From Lachnoclostridium sp. UBA5890 (lineage in GTDB: Bacteria; Bacillota; Clostridia; Lachnospirales; Lachnospiraceae): a stretch of 8,551 nucleotides of DNA. Below the pieces are notes generated by a model. The model was given only the letters and a program-made list of their open reading frames with translations, did no database searches and was not told where the DNA came from. Shown piece after piece: positions 1-6,247 of the stretch. The position numbers were made by a program, and so were the translations under genes. Location of the stretch: positions 1-8,551 of the forward strand of contig DJEU01000017.1 in the NCBI GenBank assembly GCA_002431395.1, read 5' to 3'. How positions within the stretch are numbered: the first letter of the stretch is position 1; the number at the start of each line of letters is the position of its first letter.

Positions 1-341
1 GTGTTTTGGCAGAGCTGGAAGATGTCTTCATACATTTCCTTAAACATTGGAAATTTCTGGATAAAATTATAAATCTGCTCCGGATCGTCTGTGCTTAAAA
101 AAGTAAGCCAGGCTTCCAACTCTGTCTGGATAGTTTTATTTTCCATGGTTTTATGGAAAATGTCAAGGGGTATGAATAAAAAATTCTGCAAAAGATTCAG
201 TTCCAGTTTGGTGTCGGAGACAGCATGGAAAGAATGCAGGCAGGCATCCGGAAATGCATGAAATTCTTTGGAACGTAAAGAAAAAAGATTTTCTTTGTGC
301 TGACTATGATATAATATCGAAAAAGAAAAGTCAAGGTAAAC
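1..341 (-). pseudogene. Partial, probably 5'-truncated Rpn-type PD-(D/E)XK nuclease/transposase, C-terminal part
   Basis: The frame runs off the left edge of the window, so only an internal to C-terminal part is visible. It stays open from an in-frame TAA at 342-344 down to base 1. The part after the ATG at 144-146 contains TELEAWLTFLSTDDPEQI followed by a segment rich in K, F, M and Y. This resembles the C-terminal region of Rpn family recombination-promoting nucleases (putative transposases), which are abundant in Lachnospiraceae. The 65 open codons upstream (including FLFIPLDIFHKT) also resemble the segment normally preceding it, and no ribosome site precedes the ATG at 146. I therefore infer that the ATG is internal and that the nuclease domain is missing. 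If the ATG is real, the gene would be a short ORF at 1-146. The family call is from memory of the motif and is moderate; the pseudogene status is an inference. Confidence 0.45.
306..334 (-). promoter_or_regulatory. Candidate sigma-A promoter facing left
   Basis: On the minus strand TTGACT (329-334) and TATCAT (306-311) are separated by 17 bases, close to the sigma-A consensus. It would transcribe leftward into the Rpn-like fragment. The TATAAT at 310-315 on the plus strand, with an extended -10 (TGATATAAT), overlaps it. The motif match is visible; activity is inferred. Confidence 0.35.
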
Positions 342-363
342 TTATAAATTCTTCTTTTTCCCA

Positions 364-392
364 TTGCAAAACCCCCCATTTTCCTGTATGAT
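364..392 (+). promoter_or_regulatory. Sigma-A promoter of the GH43 gene
   Basis: TTGCAA (364-369) and TATGAT (387-392) are separated by exactly 17 bases. Transcription would start near base 399, about 29 bases before the ATG. A short inverted repeat, TTAACAGTTAA (403-413), lies between the expected start and the ribosome site GGAGG (414-418), and could be an operator half-site or chance. Spacing to the gene and box quality make this the best promoter in the window. Confidence 0.6.
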
Positions 393-427
393 AGAAGATA
401 GATTAACAGTTAAGGAGGCACACATTT

Positions 428-2050
428 ATGTTGCAGATTAAGAATCCGGTTTTGCCGGGATTTAATGCAGATCCATCCATCATTCGCGTGGATGATACAT
501 ATTACATTGCGAACTCTACGTTTGAGTGGTTTCCGGGAGTTCGTCTGCACGAGTCAAAAGATTTAGTACATTGGAATCTTCTTCCATCCGCATTGTCCAC
601 GACGACATTGCTTGATATGAAAGGAAATCCGTCATCGGGCGGTATCTGGGCACCGGATCTTTCGTATGCAGATGGAAAATTCTGGCTTATTTATACGGAT
701 GTAAAAGTAACCGAGGGACCATTCAAAGACATGATCAATTACCTGACGACAGCGGAAGATATCCGTGGACCTTGGTCCGATCCGATCCGTGTCAATGGTG
801 TGGGATTTGATGCGTCCTTGTTCCATGATGATGACGGACGCAAATACCTCGTTCAGCAGACATGGGATCACCGTGAATACCACCATGCATTTGATGGTAT
901 TACATTGACAGAATTTGATACAGAGACGATGAAATTAAAACCGGAGACAGCACGTACGATTTACGCCGGAACGGATGTTAAATTGGTCGAGGGACCACAT
1001 TTGTATAAGATCAACGGATATTATTATCTGTTTGCTGCACAGGGTGGAACCGTTTGGACACATCAGGAAGTAGTAGCTCGTTCGAAGACGTTGGATGCGT
1101 TGAGCTTTGAGACAGAGCCTGGCGATCCATTTATCACGAACTTTGATACACCGGAACTTGAGATTCAGAAACAGGGTCATGGTGCTCTTGTAGAGACTCC
1201 TGGCGGCGAATGGTATTACGCAAGTTTGTGTGGAAGACCATGGAACCATGAAAATGAAAGCTCGATCGATCCACGTGGCTGGTGTCCTCTTGGTCGTGAG
1301 ACAGCGATCCAGAAAGTATACTGGGATGAAGAAGGCTGGCCTCGTATCGAAGGCGGACATGGCGGAAAAGTGCTTGTAGATGCGCCAAAAGATGCGATTT
1401 TGACAGAAGCACCGGCAGATCATTCGATGCATGATGAATTTGATACACCAAAACTTCATGACGAGTGGAATACCCTTCGTGTACCATTTACAGAGGAAAT
1501 GGGTACGACAGGAGATGGCAAACTGACATTGATCGGAAGAGGATCTCTCAGCAATAAACATGAGCTTTCCCTCGTGGCAAAACGCTGGCAGGCATTTAAT
1601 TTTGATGCTGAGGTGAAAGTAAAATTTGATCCGTTCAACTATCAGCAGATGGCTGGATTGACAAACTTTTACAATGACAAGCACTGGTCCTTTGCATTTG
1701 TTACATGGAATGAGAAAAATGGCCGTGTGATCGAAGTAGCAGAGTGCAACCGTGGCGGATATCGTTCTTTCCTTCGCGACGATGCGATTCCGGTACCGGA
1801 TGATGTAGAATTTGTATGGCTTCGCACAAAAGTAAGAAAACAGTCTTACAGTTACGAATATTCTTTTGATGGAAAGAACTATACCGAGATTCCGGGTACA
1901 TTGGATGCTGCTGTATTGTCTGACGATTATGTACTTCAGTCTTACGGTGGATTCTTCACCGGAGCATTTGTCGGCATGGCATGCGTGGACTATTCCGGAT
2001 ACGATCAGACCGCAGAATTCCGCAGTTTTGATTACAAAGAATTGGATTAA
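428..2050 (+). CDS. Beta-xylosidase, glycoside hydrolase family 43 (SXA-like, GH43_11 type)
   Basis: This 540-residue enzyme is expected to release xylose (possibly also arabinose) from the non-reducing end of short xylo-oligosaccharides by the inverting mechanism. Length and sequence closely follow Selenomonas ruminantium beta-xylosidase SXA (about 538 residues), from NPVLPGFNADPS at the start to YKELD at the end. The five-bladed propeller spans about residues 1-325. Its expected catalytic residues are present: general base D15 (GFNADPS), pKa modulator D128 (GFDASLF) and general acid E188 (VEGPHL). An arginine in CPLGRETAIQK (R290) matches a substrate-binding position. A C-terminal beta-sandwich domain (about 336-540) completes the active site in relatives. 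There is no signal peptide, so it acts in the cytoplasm on imported sugar. GGAGG at 414-418, nine bases before the ATG, supports the start. It has its own promoter, and its stop overlaps the convergent gene by four bases. Family certain; exact substrate inferred. Confidence 0.95.
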   Translation: MLQIKNPVLPGFNADPSIIRVDDTYYIANSTFEWFPGVRLHESKDLVHWNLLPSALSTTTLLDMKGNPSSGGIWAPDLSYADGKFWLIYTDVKVTEGPFKDMINYLTTAEDIRGPWSDPIRVNGVGFDASLFHDDDGRKYLVQQTWDHREYHHAFDGITLTEFDTETMKLKPETARTIYAGTDVKLVEGPHLYKINGYYYLFAAQGGTVWTHQEVVARSKTLDALSFETEPGDPFITNFDTPELEIQKQGHGALVETPGGEWYYASLCGRPWNHENESSIDPRGWCPLGRETAIQKVYWDEEGWPRIEGGHGGKVLVDAPKDAILTEAPADHSMHDEFDTPKLHDEWNTLRVPFTEEMGTTGDGKLTLIGRGSLSNKHELSLVAKRWQAFNFDAEVKVKFDPFNYQQMAGLTNFYNDKHWSFAFVTWNEKNGRVIEVAECNRGGYRSFLRDDAIPVPDDVEFVWLRTKVRKQSYSYEYSFDGKNYTEIPGTLDAAVLSDDYVLQSYGGFFTGAFVGMACVDYSGYDQTAEFRSFDYKELD

Positions 2051-2643
2051 TGGATAGAAAGAGCCTTTTTTAAACCTGGCTCAATCAGATGGCTGGCGAT
2101 GCAGCAAAGGATTCCGGGAAGAAGGACGAAAAGTCCGGGAACCAGGAAAACGATGACGCAGGCGCCGGCCATTGTAAATAATAGGATGAAAGTTTCTTTG
2201 ATGTGGCCTGCCATCAGGCGTACGGAGAGCAGAAGGACGGCCGGAAACGACGCCCGCAGATGTGAGATGACCGCAAAGATATAGTTTGCGAGAACCCAGA
2301 GAACGAGGCAGATTACCATCCATAAAAAGGGTGGCAGGAGATTGGTGGCTTTGCCGGTAAAGACCTGGGAAAGATCTACGGCCATCGCAGCACCGTAAAA
2401 AAGAAATAGGATTGTCGGTACAAGGCATTGTAAAAAATTGGATTTGAATGCGGAAAAATATTCCCGGCAGATATGAGCGGAAGTTTTTGCGTGTTCCCGT
2501 GAGATACAGTGATACAGTGCGGTGAGGGAAGCACCAAAAGTTACAAGCGGAATGCTTGTAAATAAAAATAAAAAACCAAGGACAATAAGCTGGCATGCGG
2601 TCGTAAGCCAGTCATATAATCTGTTTTGAAAGATAGAGTTCAT
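2047..2643 (-). CDS. DUF624 / YesL-like membrane protein
   Basis: This 198-residue polytopic membrane protein has hydrophobic segments at about residues 14-36, 70-90, 104-128 and 150-185. The N-terminal signature IPLVTFGASLTALYH (31-45) and the following EYFSAFKSNF (61-70) are typical of DUF624 proteins such as B. subtilis YesL. The biochemical function of the family is unknown; members usually sit beside CUT1 sugar transporters and YesMN regulators, as here, suggesting an accessory role in sugar sensing or uptake. AGGAGG at 2653-2658, nine bases from the ATG, fixes the start. It is the last gene of the minus-strand operon, 39 bases after the response regulator. Its TAA stop shares the palindromic TTAA with the stop of the GH43 gene. 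Family call strong; role inferred from context. Confidence 0.88.
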   Translation of the reverse strand: MNSIFQNRLYDWLTTACQLIVLGFLFLFTSIPLVTFGASLTALYHCISREHAKTSAHICREYFSAFKSNFLQCLVPTILFLFYGAAMAVDLSQVFTGKATNLLPPFLWMVICLVLWVLANYIFAVISHLRASFPAVLLLSVRLMAGHIKETFILLFTMAGACVIVFLVPGLFVLLPGILCCIASHLIEPGLKKALSIH

Positions 2644-2661
2644 ATTGAAAAACCTCCTGTA

Positions 2662-2676
2662 ATGTAAACGAATATA
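2662..2676. promoter_or_regulatory. Possible cre-like site (CcpA), one mismatch
   Basis: ATGTAAACGAATATA fits the catabolite-response consensus WTGNAANCGNWWNCW except for T in place of C near the 3' end. It lies in the 39-base gap between the response-regulator and DUF624 genes. A site inside an operon could act as a roadblock, but a single degenerate match can occur by chance. Confidence 0.2.
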
Positions 2677-2682
2677 CTAAAC

Positions 2683-3414
2683 TTATGCCTGCAGTTTCAG
2701 AAGTTCAGAGTAAGAACTTCCCGTATATTTTTTGAAACATTTTCCGAAATAATTGGGATCCGGGATACCGACTTCTTTTGCTGTCATGTACATAAGCATC
2801 CGGGATGCCAGACATTTTTTTGCCTTTTCCATGCGGCAGGTGGTGATATAGTCGGAAATGTTTTGTCCGCAGTCAGCTTTAAAACGCCGGCTGAGATAGC
2901 TTGGATTATAGCCAAATTCCTGCGCAATGGCGGTAAGATTTAATGACGAATCGTGGTAATTTTCGACAATATATTGTTTGATGCGGTCCATATCGGACGG
3001 CATGTCTTTGGGAGAAGAGTGTTCTGCACGAAGCGGCTGTGAATCCAGTTCGTGGATTGCTTTTTTGCAAGCCGCCTGAATATCGGTGCGTACAATTGGT
3101 TTTAGCAAATAGTCGGTGATGCCAAGACCGATGCACTGCTTTGCATATTCAAATTCATCAAAAGCGGTTAGTATAATAATCTTCACTCCGGGGTAACGCT
3201 TTAATGCAATCTTGGAAAATTCGATGCCGTCCATAAAGGGCATTCGGATATCTACAAAAATAATGTCCGGGTGGAACTTATCAATTGTATTGATGGCTTC
3301 GATTCCGCTGGCAGCTTCGCCGGCGATTTCTAATCCCATTTCTTTCCAATTGACAGACGCTTTTAGAAGGCTGCGAAGAGCCTTTTCATCATCAATGATC
3401 ATGACACGATACAT
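2683..3414 (-). CDS. YesN-type response regulator with AraC DNA-binding domain
   Basis: This 243-residue cytoplasmic transcription factor pairs with the upstream histidine kinase. Residues 1-120 form a receiver domain with acidic pocket D8/D9, phospho-acceptor D55 (FVDIRMP), T83 (ILTAFDEFEYA) and K105 (YLLKPI). Residues about 143-242 form an AraC-type double helix-turn-helix: the first helix pair includes LTAIAQEFGYNPSYLSRRFK and the second MTAKEVGIPDPNYFGKCFKKY. The linker is very short, so the protein is much smaller than B. subtilis YesN (about 370 residues) but usual for compact clostridial members. It probably activates the adjacent sugar-transport genes. The start is supported by AAAGGAG at 3426-3432, eleven bases upstream. 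Upstream lies a 196-bp mobile element that separates it from its kinase; the DUF624 gene follows. Family certain; target genes inferred. Confidence 0.93.
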   Translation of the reverse strand: MYRVMIIDDEKALRSLLKASVNWKEMGLEIAGEAASGIEAINTIDKFHPDIIFVDIRMPFMDGIEFSKIALKRYPGVKIIILTAFDEFEYAKQCIGLGITDYLLKPIVRTDIQAACKKAIHELDSQPLRAEHSSPKDMPSDMDRIKQYIVENYHDSSLNLTAIAQEFGYNPSYLSRRFKADCGQNISDYITTCRMEKAKKCLASRMLMYMTAKEVGIPDPNYFGKCFKKYTGSSYSELLKLQA

Positions 3415-3432
3415 AAAACTACACGCTCCTTT

Positions 3433-3440
3433 ACATTATA
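3433..3440. repeat. Target-site duplication, copy 1 (ACATTATA)
   Basis: ACATTATA directly abuts the left terminal repeat of the element at 3441-3636 and is identical to 3637-3644. On the minus strand it reads TATAATGT and lies immediately upstream of the response-regulator ribosome site. Confidence 0.85.
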
Positions 3441-3454
3441 GTAACTATTCAGGA
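3441..3454 (+). repeat. Left terminal inverted repeat of the MITE-like element
   Basis: GTAACTATTCAGGA is the exact reverse complement of 3623-3636. A degenerate internal copy, CTATTAGGATC, occurs at 3547-3557 and can also pair with the right repeat. Confidence 0.9.
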
Positions 3455-3546
3455 CACCCCGCCCCCCATACATTCGCATTTCGAACACTTCGTGTTCTTT
3501 CTCGCCTTTGACAAGGCTAAAAATGCTCATAATGGGGAGGGGAGCC

Positions 3547-3632
3547 CTATTAGGATCTAAATGTATGGAAATCAAAGTCTCTTACGTGCAAGCACGACGA
3601 TTCATTGATTTTCATACATTGATCCTGAATAG
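3547..3632. repeat. Long imperfect hairpin inside the element
   Basis: The left arm 3547-3575 pairs with 3605-3632 as segments of 5, 6 and 16 base pairs. The segments are separated by a two-base bulge (3558-3559) and a one-base bulge (3627); the 16-pair segment has one G-T pair. The apical part carries a small hairpin, CGTGCAAGCACG (3585-3596). Confidence 0.8.
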
Positions 3633-3636
3633 TTAC
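3623..3636 (-). repeat. Right terminal inverted repeat of the MITE-like element
   Basis: TCCTGAATAGTTAC is the perfect complement of the left end and abuts the second target-site copy. Confidence 0.9.
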
Positions 3637-3644
3637 ACATTATA
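3637..3644. repeat. Target-site duplication, copy 2 (ACATTATA)
   Basis: Identical to 3433-3440. With the adjoining bases, the minus strand reads TGTTATAAT (3639-3647), an extended -10 motif without a clear -35 box. The pre-insertion gap may therefore have had a weak promoter for the response regulator. Confidence 0.85.
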
Positions 3645-3654
3645 ACAAAAATAC

Positions 3655-5373
3655 CTAACAGCCATTTGAAAGTGGCAGTTTCAAAATAATCTCACAATAT
3701 TCACCCTCGACGCTGTGTATTTCAAAGACATCTTCCGTTTTATAATAATAGCGGATTCTTTCAATGGTTCCCTGAAATCCAAAACTTCGACTGTCTTTGC
3801 CGGAAAATAAAAGTTCCCGCTGGTGTGCGGACATACCGATTCCATTGTCGTAAACGCTAAGAAACAGAAAATTTTCCTGACGTTTTACTGTGACACGGAT
3901 AACCCCATGCTCGCCCTTTGGACGAATCCCGTGATAAATGGAATTTTCTACAAGCGGCTGCAGAATCAGGCGAGGAACACGGATGGAAGACAGGCCTTCT
4001 TCGACTTCATACTCATCCGTAAAAATATCCTCGAAACGCGTTTTCTGCAGAGTAAGATAGCTTTTTACAATTTCTATTTCTTCTCCCAGAGACAAGTCCG
4101 TGCTTCCTTTACTTAAAAAGCGCCGGTAAAAATTTCCAAGAGTTTCCAACATATTATATACTTCATCGGTTCGGTTTTCCAAAGCCATATAACGGATCAT
4201 ATCCAGAGTGTTATACAAAAAGTGAGGCTTCATCTGTTCCTGCAGAGCATCTAATTCGGCCATCCGCAGTGTTTTCTCTTTTTGAAGAAGCTCTTCGATC
4301 AATTGGTTGATCTCGATCAGCATAGCATTGTAGCTGTTCTTTAAAAGACCGATCTCATCATTGCTTACATTCATACTAACGCGGTGCAGCCAGCCATTTT
4401 GTACTTCCGCCATGCTGTCGACAAGCCGCTGGATCGGGTAGGTGACATTTTTGGCAATATAAGTATTGATCAGCCACATAAAGGCAAGAAGTATGAAAGC
4501 ACCGATAATCAAAGCCGCCAGCAATTTGGCAGGGAGGCCGTCTAAAATCCGTACTTCCAGACGGGAAGCAAGGATGAAATGGGAGTCTCCCAATGTGTCG
4601 CAGGTAAATATACTTTTGTAAAATATTTTGTCCGTTTCTTCGCGCGTGTTTTGAAGTAGATTTTCCGGCTTTAAGGAGGAAAATGTGCTTTCATTATCCT
4701 TGCAGATTAATCTGCCGGATGTGTCATAAAGAGCAAAATGGCTGGTTTCGCCGGAAAGCCCTTCATATGCCTGTTCAAAGAAGCGGCTTGGGAGATTGAT
4801 TGCCAGGATACCGATCGGTTTTTTGGTGTTTATGTCATTGATGACACGGACAAAAGACACCATTTCGCCAATATTTGAGCGAAAGGCATCGCGAGTGCCT
4901 GCTTTAATAACGTAATTTCCCTTTTGAGCCATGACTTCGTCCAGCCATTCTGTTTCAAAAATCTTGCCGGTATTGACATAGGTGATTCCCGGACCGGTGT
5001 TAAGGTATTGGCCGTCCATGCGGAGAACCACGACATTACAGGAAAGATTAAAAGTATTTAGAATATCGTGGATCTCCTGGATAGCATTTCGCATGCGGGG
5101 AGTGGAATTACTCTCTGCAAGTAAAAAAGTGCGTACACTGCTTCGAATCATGGTAAGGCGGCTGATGCTGTTAATGGACTTCATGGTGCTGTCTAAGTTG
5201 TTGGAAATGGCGGTTCGATTGCTGCTTTCTTTGTCGGAGATCGATTGCTGCATTTGATTTTCCAAAATCAGATAGAAGATACCTGAGCAGAACAAAATGC
5301 ATACAGCCATTGTACAAAGAAACAAAAGCTGAATCTTTTTCCGAAGCCCCAATGACAAAAAACGTTTCTTCAT
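3655..5373 (-). CDS. YesM-type membrane sensor histidine kinase
   Basis: This 572-residue kinase senses an extracellular signal, presumably a sugar or sugar-bound receptor, and phosphorylates the response regulator downstream. A first membrane segment (about 14-37) and a second (about 284-306) bracket an extracellular sensor domain of roughly 245 residues, probably of the Cache type. A HAMP linker (about 307-358) leads to a short coiled segment and the His_kinase domain, with phospho-acceptor H384 in EQMKPHFLYNTLD. The ATPase domain has an N box with N477 (LQPLVENSIYHG) and a G1 box DNGIG (509-513). The usual G2 GIGL motif is replaced by FGFQGT. The ATG is preceded at 12 bases only by GGGGG (5386-5390), an atypical weak ribosome site. 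It has a likely own promoter within the end of the upstream permease gene. The TAG stop is followed by the mobile element. Family certain; ligand unknown. Confidence 0.95.
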   Translation of the reverse strand: MKKRFLSLGLRKKIQLLFLCTMAVCILFCSGIFYLILENQMQQSISDKESSNRTAISNNLDSTMKSINSISRLTMIRSSVRTFLLAESNSTPRMRNAIQEIHDILNTFNLSCNVVVLRMDGQYLNTGPGITYVNTGKIFETEWLDEVMAQKGNYVIKAGTRDAFRSNIGEMVSFVRVINDINTKKPIGILAINLPSRFFEQAYEGLSGETSHFALYDTSGRLICKDNESTFSSLKPENLLQNTREETDKIFYKSIFTCDTLGDSHFILASRLEVRILDGLPAKLLAALIIGAFILLAFMWLINTYIAKNVTYPIQRLVDSMAEVQNGWLHRVSMNVSNDEIGLLKNSYNAMLIEINQLIEELLQKEKTLRMAELDALQEQMKPHFLYNTLDMIRYMALENRTDEVYNMLETLGNFYRRFLSKGSTDLSLGEEIEIVKSYLTLQKTRFEDIFTDEYEVEEGLSSIRVPRLILQPLVENSIYHGIRPKGEHGVIRVTVKRQENFLFLSVYDNGIGMSAHQRELLFSGKDSRSFGFQGTIERIRYYYKTEDVFEIHSVEGEYCEIILKLPLSNGC

Positions 5374-5397
5374 AACGAGTTATATCCCCCAAAATAA

Positions 5398-5417
5398 CTA
5401 TAATAAATTTATTATAG
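5398..5417. promoter_or_regulatory. Perfect 20-base A/T-rich palindrome, possible operator
   Basis: CTATAATAAATTTATTATAG is identical to its reverse complement and carries TATAAT on each strand. It fills the gap between the permease stop and the kinase start and overlaps the candidate -10 box for the kinase. A dimeric regulator bound here would block the promoter. It lacks a G/C stem and U-run, so it is not an intrinsic terminator. Confidence 0.5.
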
Positions 5418-5439
5418 CACATTTATCCTTTAATTGCAC
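5411..5439 (-). promoter_or_regulatory. Candidate promoter for the kinase-regulator-DUF624 genes
   Basis: On the minus strand GTGCAA (5434-5439) is 17 bases from TATAAT (5411-5416), which is preceded by TGC, giving an extended -10. The -35 box overlaps the last codons of the permease gene. This would allow basal expression of the sensory genes independent of the transporter. Confidence 0.45.
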
Positions 5440-6247
5440 CTGCCATTAAACTTTCTTGAATTTTTTTACTCATAAAACAATAAATGATGAGGGTCGGGAA
5501 CGTAGCAATGACAAGAGCGGCGCCGATCGGTCCCCATTTGGTCGTGTAGGCCCCGGAAAGTGCCTGGATACCTACCGACAATGTACGATATTTACTGTCA
5601 CTGATGAAGATGACGGCAAACATAAGCTCATTCCATGCCTGAAGGAACGTGAAAATTCCGATCGTGGAAAGTGCCGGTTTCATCAGCGGAAGTACAATGC
5701 GGAAGAAAATACCGTAGACACCGCAGCCATCGATGCAGGCAGCTTCTTCAAGTTCACGTGGAATATTTTCAATGAAACTCTGACAGATCATAATCGCCAT
5801 CGCCAGTGCAAATGCGGTGTAAGGAATTATGAGTGCCTGATAGGAGTTTGTCATCTTTAATTCGCGTAAAATGATAAAAATTGGAAGGATTGCTGCGTGA
5901 ATCGGCACCGTTAAGCCAAGCATAAAAATGCTGTTGACAAGTTTGCGGCCGCGCCATTCCATGCGGGAGAGTGCATAGGTCGCCATCAGGGAAAAGATGA
6001 CAGTCAATGCAATGGTAGCAAAAGTGACAATGGCACTATTGGCAAAGTAAAGTGCCATGTTTCCGGTATCGAGAGCCTCCGAATAGTTACTCCACAGCCA
6101 TTCTTTTGGCAGGCCGATGATATTGTCGCCAAAGATTTCTTTATTTGTCTTTAGGGAGAAGGTAAACATCCAATACAGCGGAAATAGGTTTACCAATGCC
6201 CAAAGAGACAGTAAAATGTACATTACACTGGTTTTTGCTTTTTTCAT
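5423..6247 (-). CDS. CUT1 sugar ABC transporter permease, MalG/YesQ-like
   Basis: This 274-residue inner-membrane permease is the second transmembrane subunit of the importer. It has the six-helix layout of the family, with an N-terminal helix (about 8-30) and a long core. The cytoplasmic EAA loop, EEAACIDGCGVYGIFFRIVLP (167-187), docks the ATPase. FLQAWNELMFA (201-211) and the C-terminal ESLMAGAIKG are hallmarks of MalG-type subunits. The ATG immediately follows the TAA of the preceding permease with no gap. The ribosome site GGAGGTG (6254-6260) lies inside that gene, so the two are translationally coupled. No ATPase gene follows; a shared MsmX-like ATPase is probably used. Family certain; substrate inferred. 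Confidence 0.95.
   Translation of the reverse strand: MKKAKTSVMYILLSLWALVNLFPLYWMFTFSLKTNKEIFGDNIIGLPKEWLWSNYSEALDTGNMALYFANSAIVTFATIALTVIFSLMATYALSRMEWRGRKLVNSIFMLGLTVPIHAAILPIFIILRELKMTNSYQALIIPYTAFALAMAIMICQSFIENIPRELEEAACIDGCGVYGIFFRIVLPLMKPALSTIGIFTFLQAWNELMFAVIFISDSKYRTLSVGIQALSGAYTTKWGPIGAALVIATFPTLIIYCFMSKKIQESLMAGAIKG

Larger units (their letters stand above)
3441..3636. mobile_element. 196-bp MITE-like non-autonomous element, probably IS66-related
   Basis: The element is bounded by perfect 14-bp terminal inverted repeats, GTAACTATTCAGGA (3441-3454) and its complement (3623-3636), and flanked exactly by 8-bp direct repeats, ACATTATA. It contains no credible coding sequence. Ends starting GTAA with an 8-bp target duplication are the signature of the IS66 family, so it was probably mobilised in trans by an IS66 transposase. 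Internally it folds into two modules. In the left one, CCCC and GCATTT (3476-3481) pair with AAATGC (3521-3526) and GGGG, enclosing hairpins 3483-3497 and 3504-3517. The right one is a 27-pair hairpin between 3547-3575 and 3605-3632. It lies in the gap between the kinase and response-regulator genes. Boundaries are directly seen; the family is inferred. Confidence 0.88.

Noticed and set aside
197..379. 60-codon minus-strand frame upstream of the GH43 gene
   Set aside because: Low-complexity Phe/Tyr/Lys-rich translation with no family resemblance; the alternative frame carries the Rpn-like signal.
935..1684. 249-codon open frame on the minus strand inside the GH43 gene
   Set aside because: Composition is biased (Cys, Ile, Arg rich), no ribosome site is evident, and it lies fully antisense to a well-conserved enzyme.
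2061..2082. GAGCC/GGCTC hairpin as a terminator between the convergent genes
   Set aside because: Only five pairs with a 12-base loop. No U-run follows on the plus strand and only TTTCT on the minus, so too weak to call.
3483..3517. Small hairpins as a riboswitch or attenuator
   Set aside because: They lie wholly inside the transposon-like element and no known aptamer pattern is visible.
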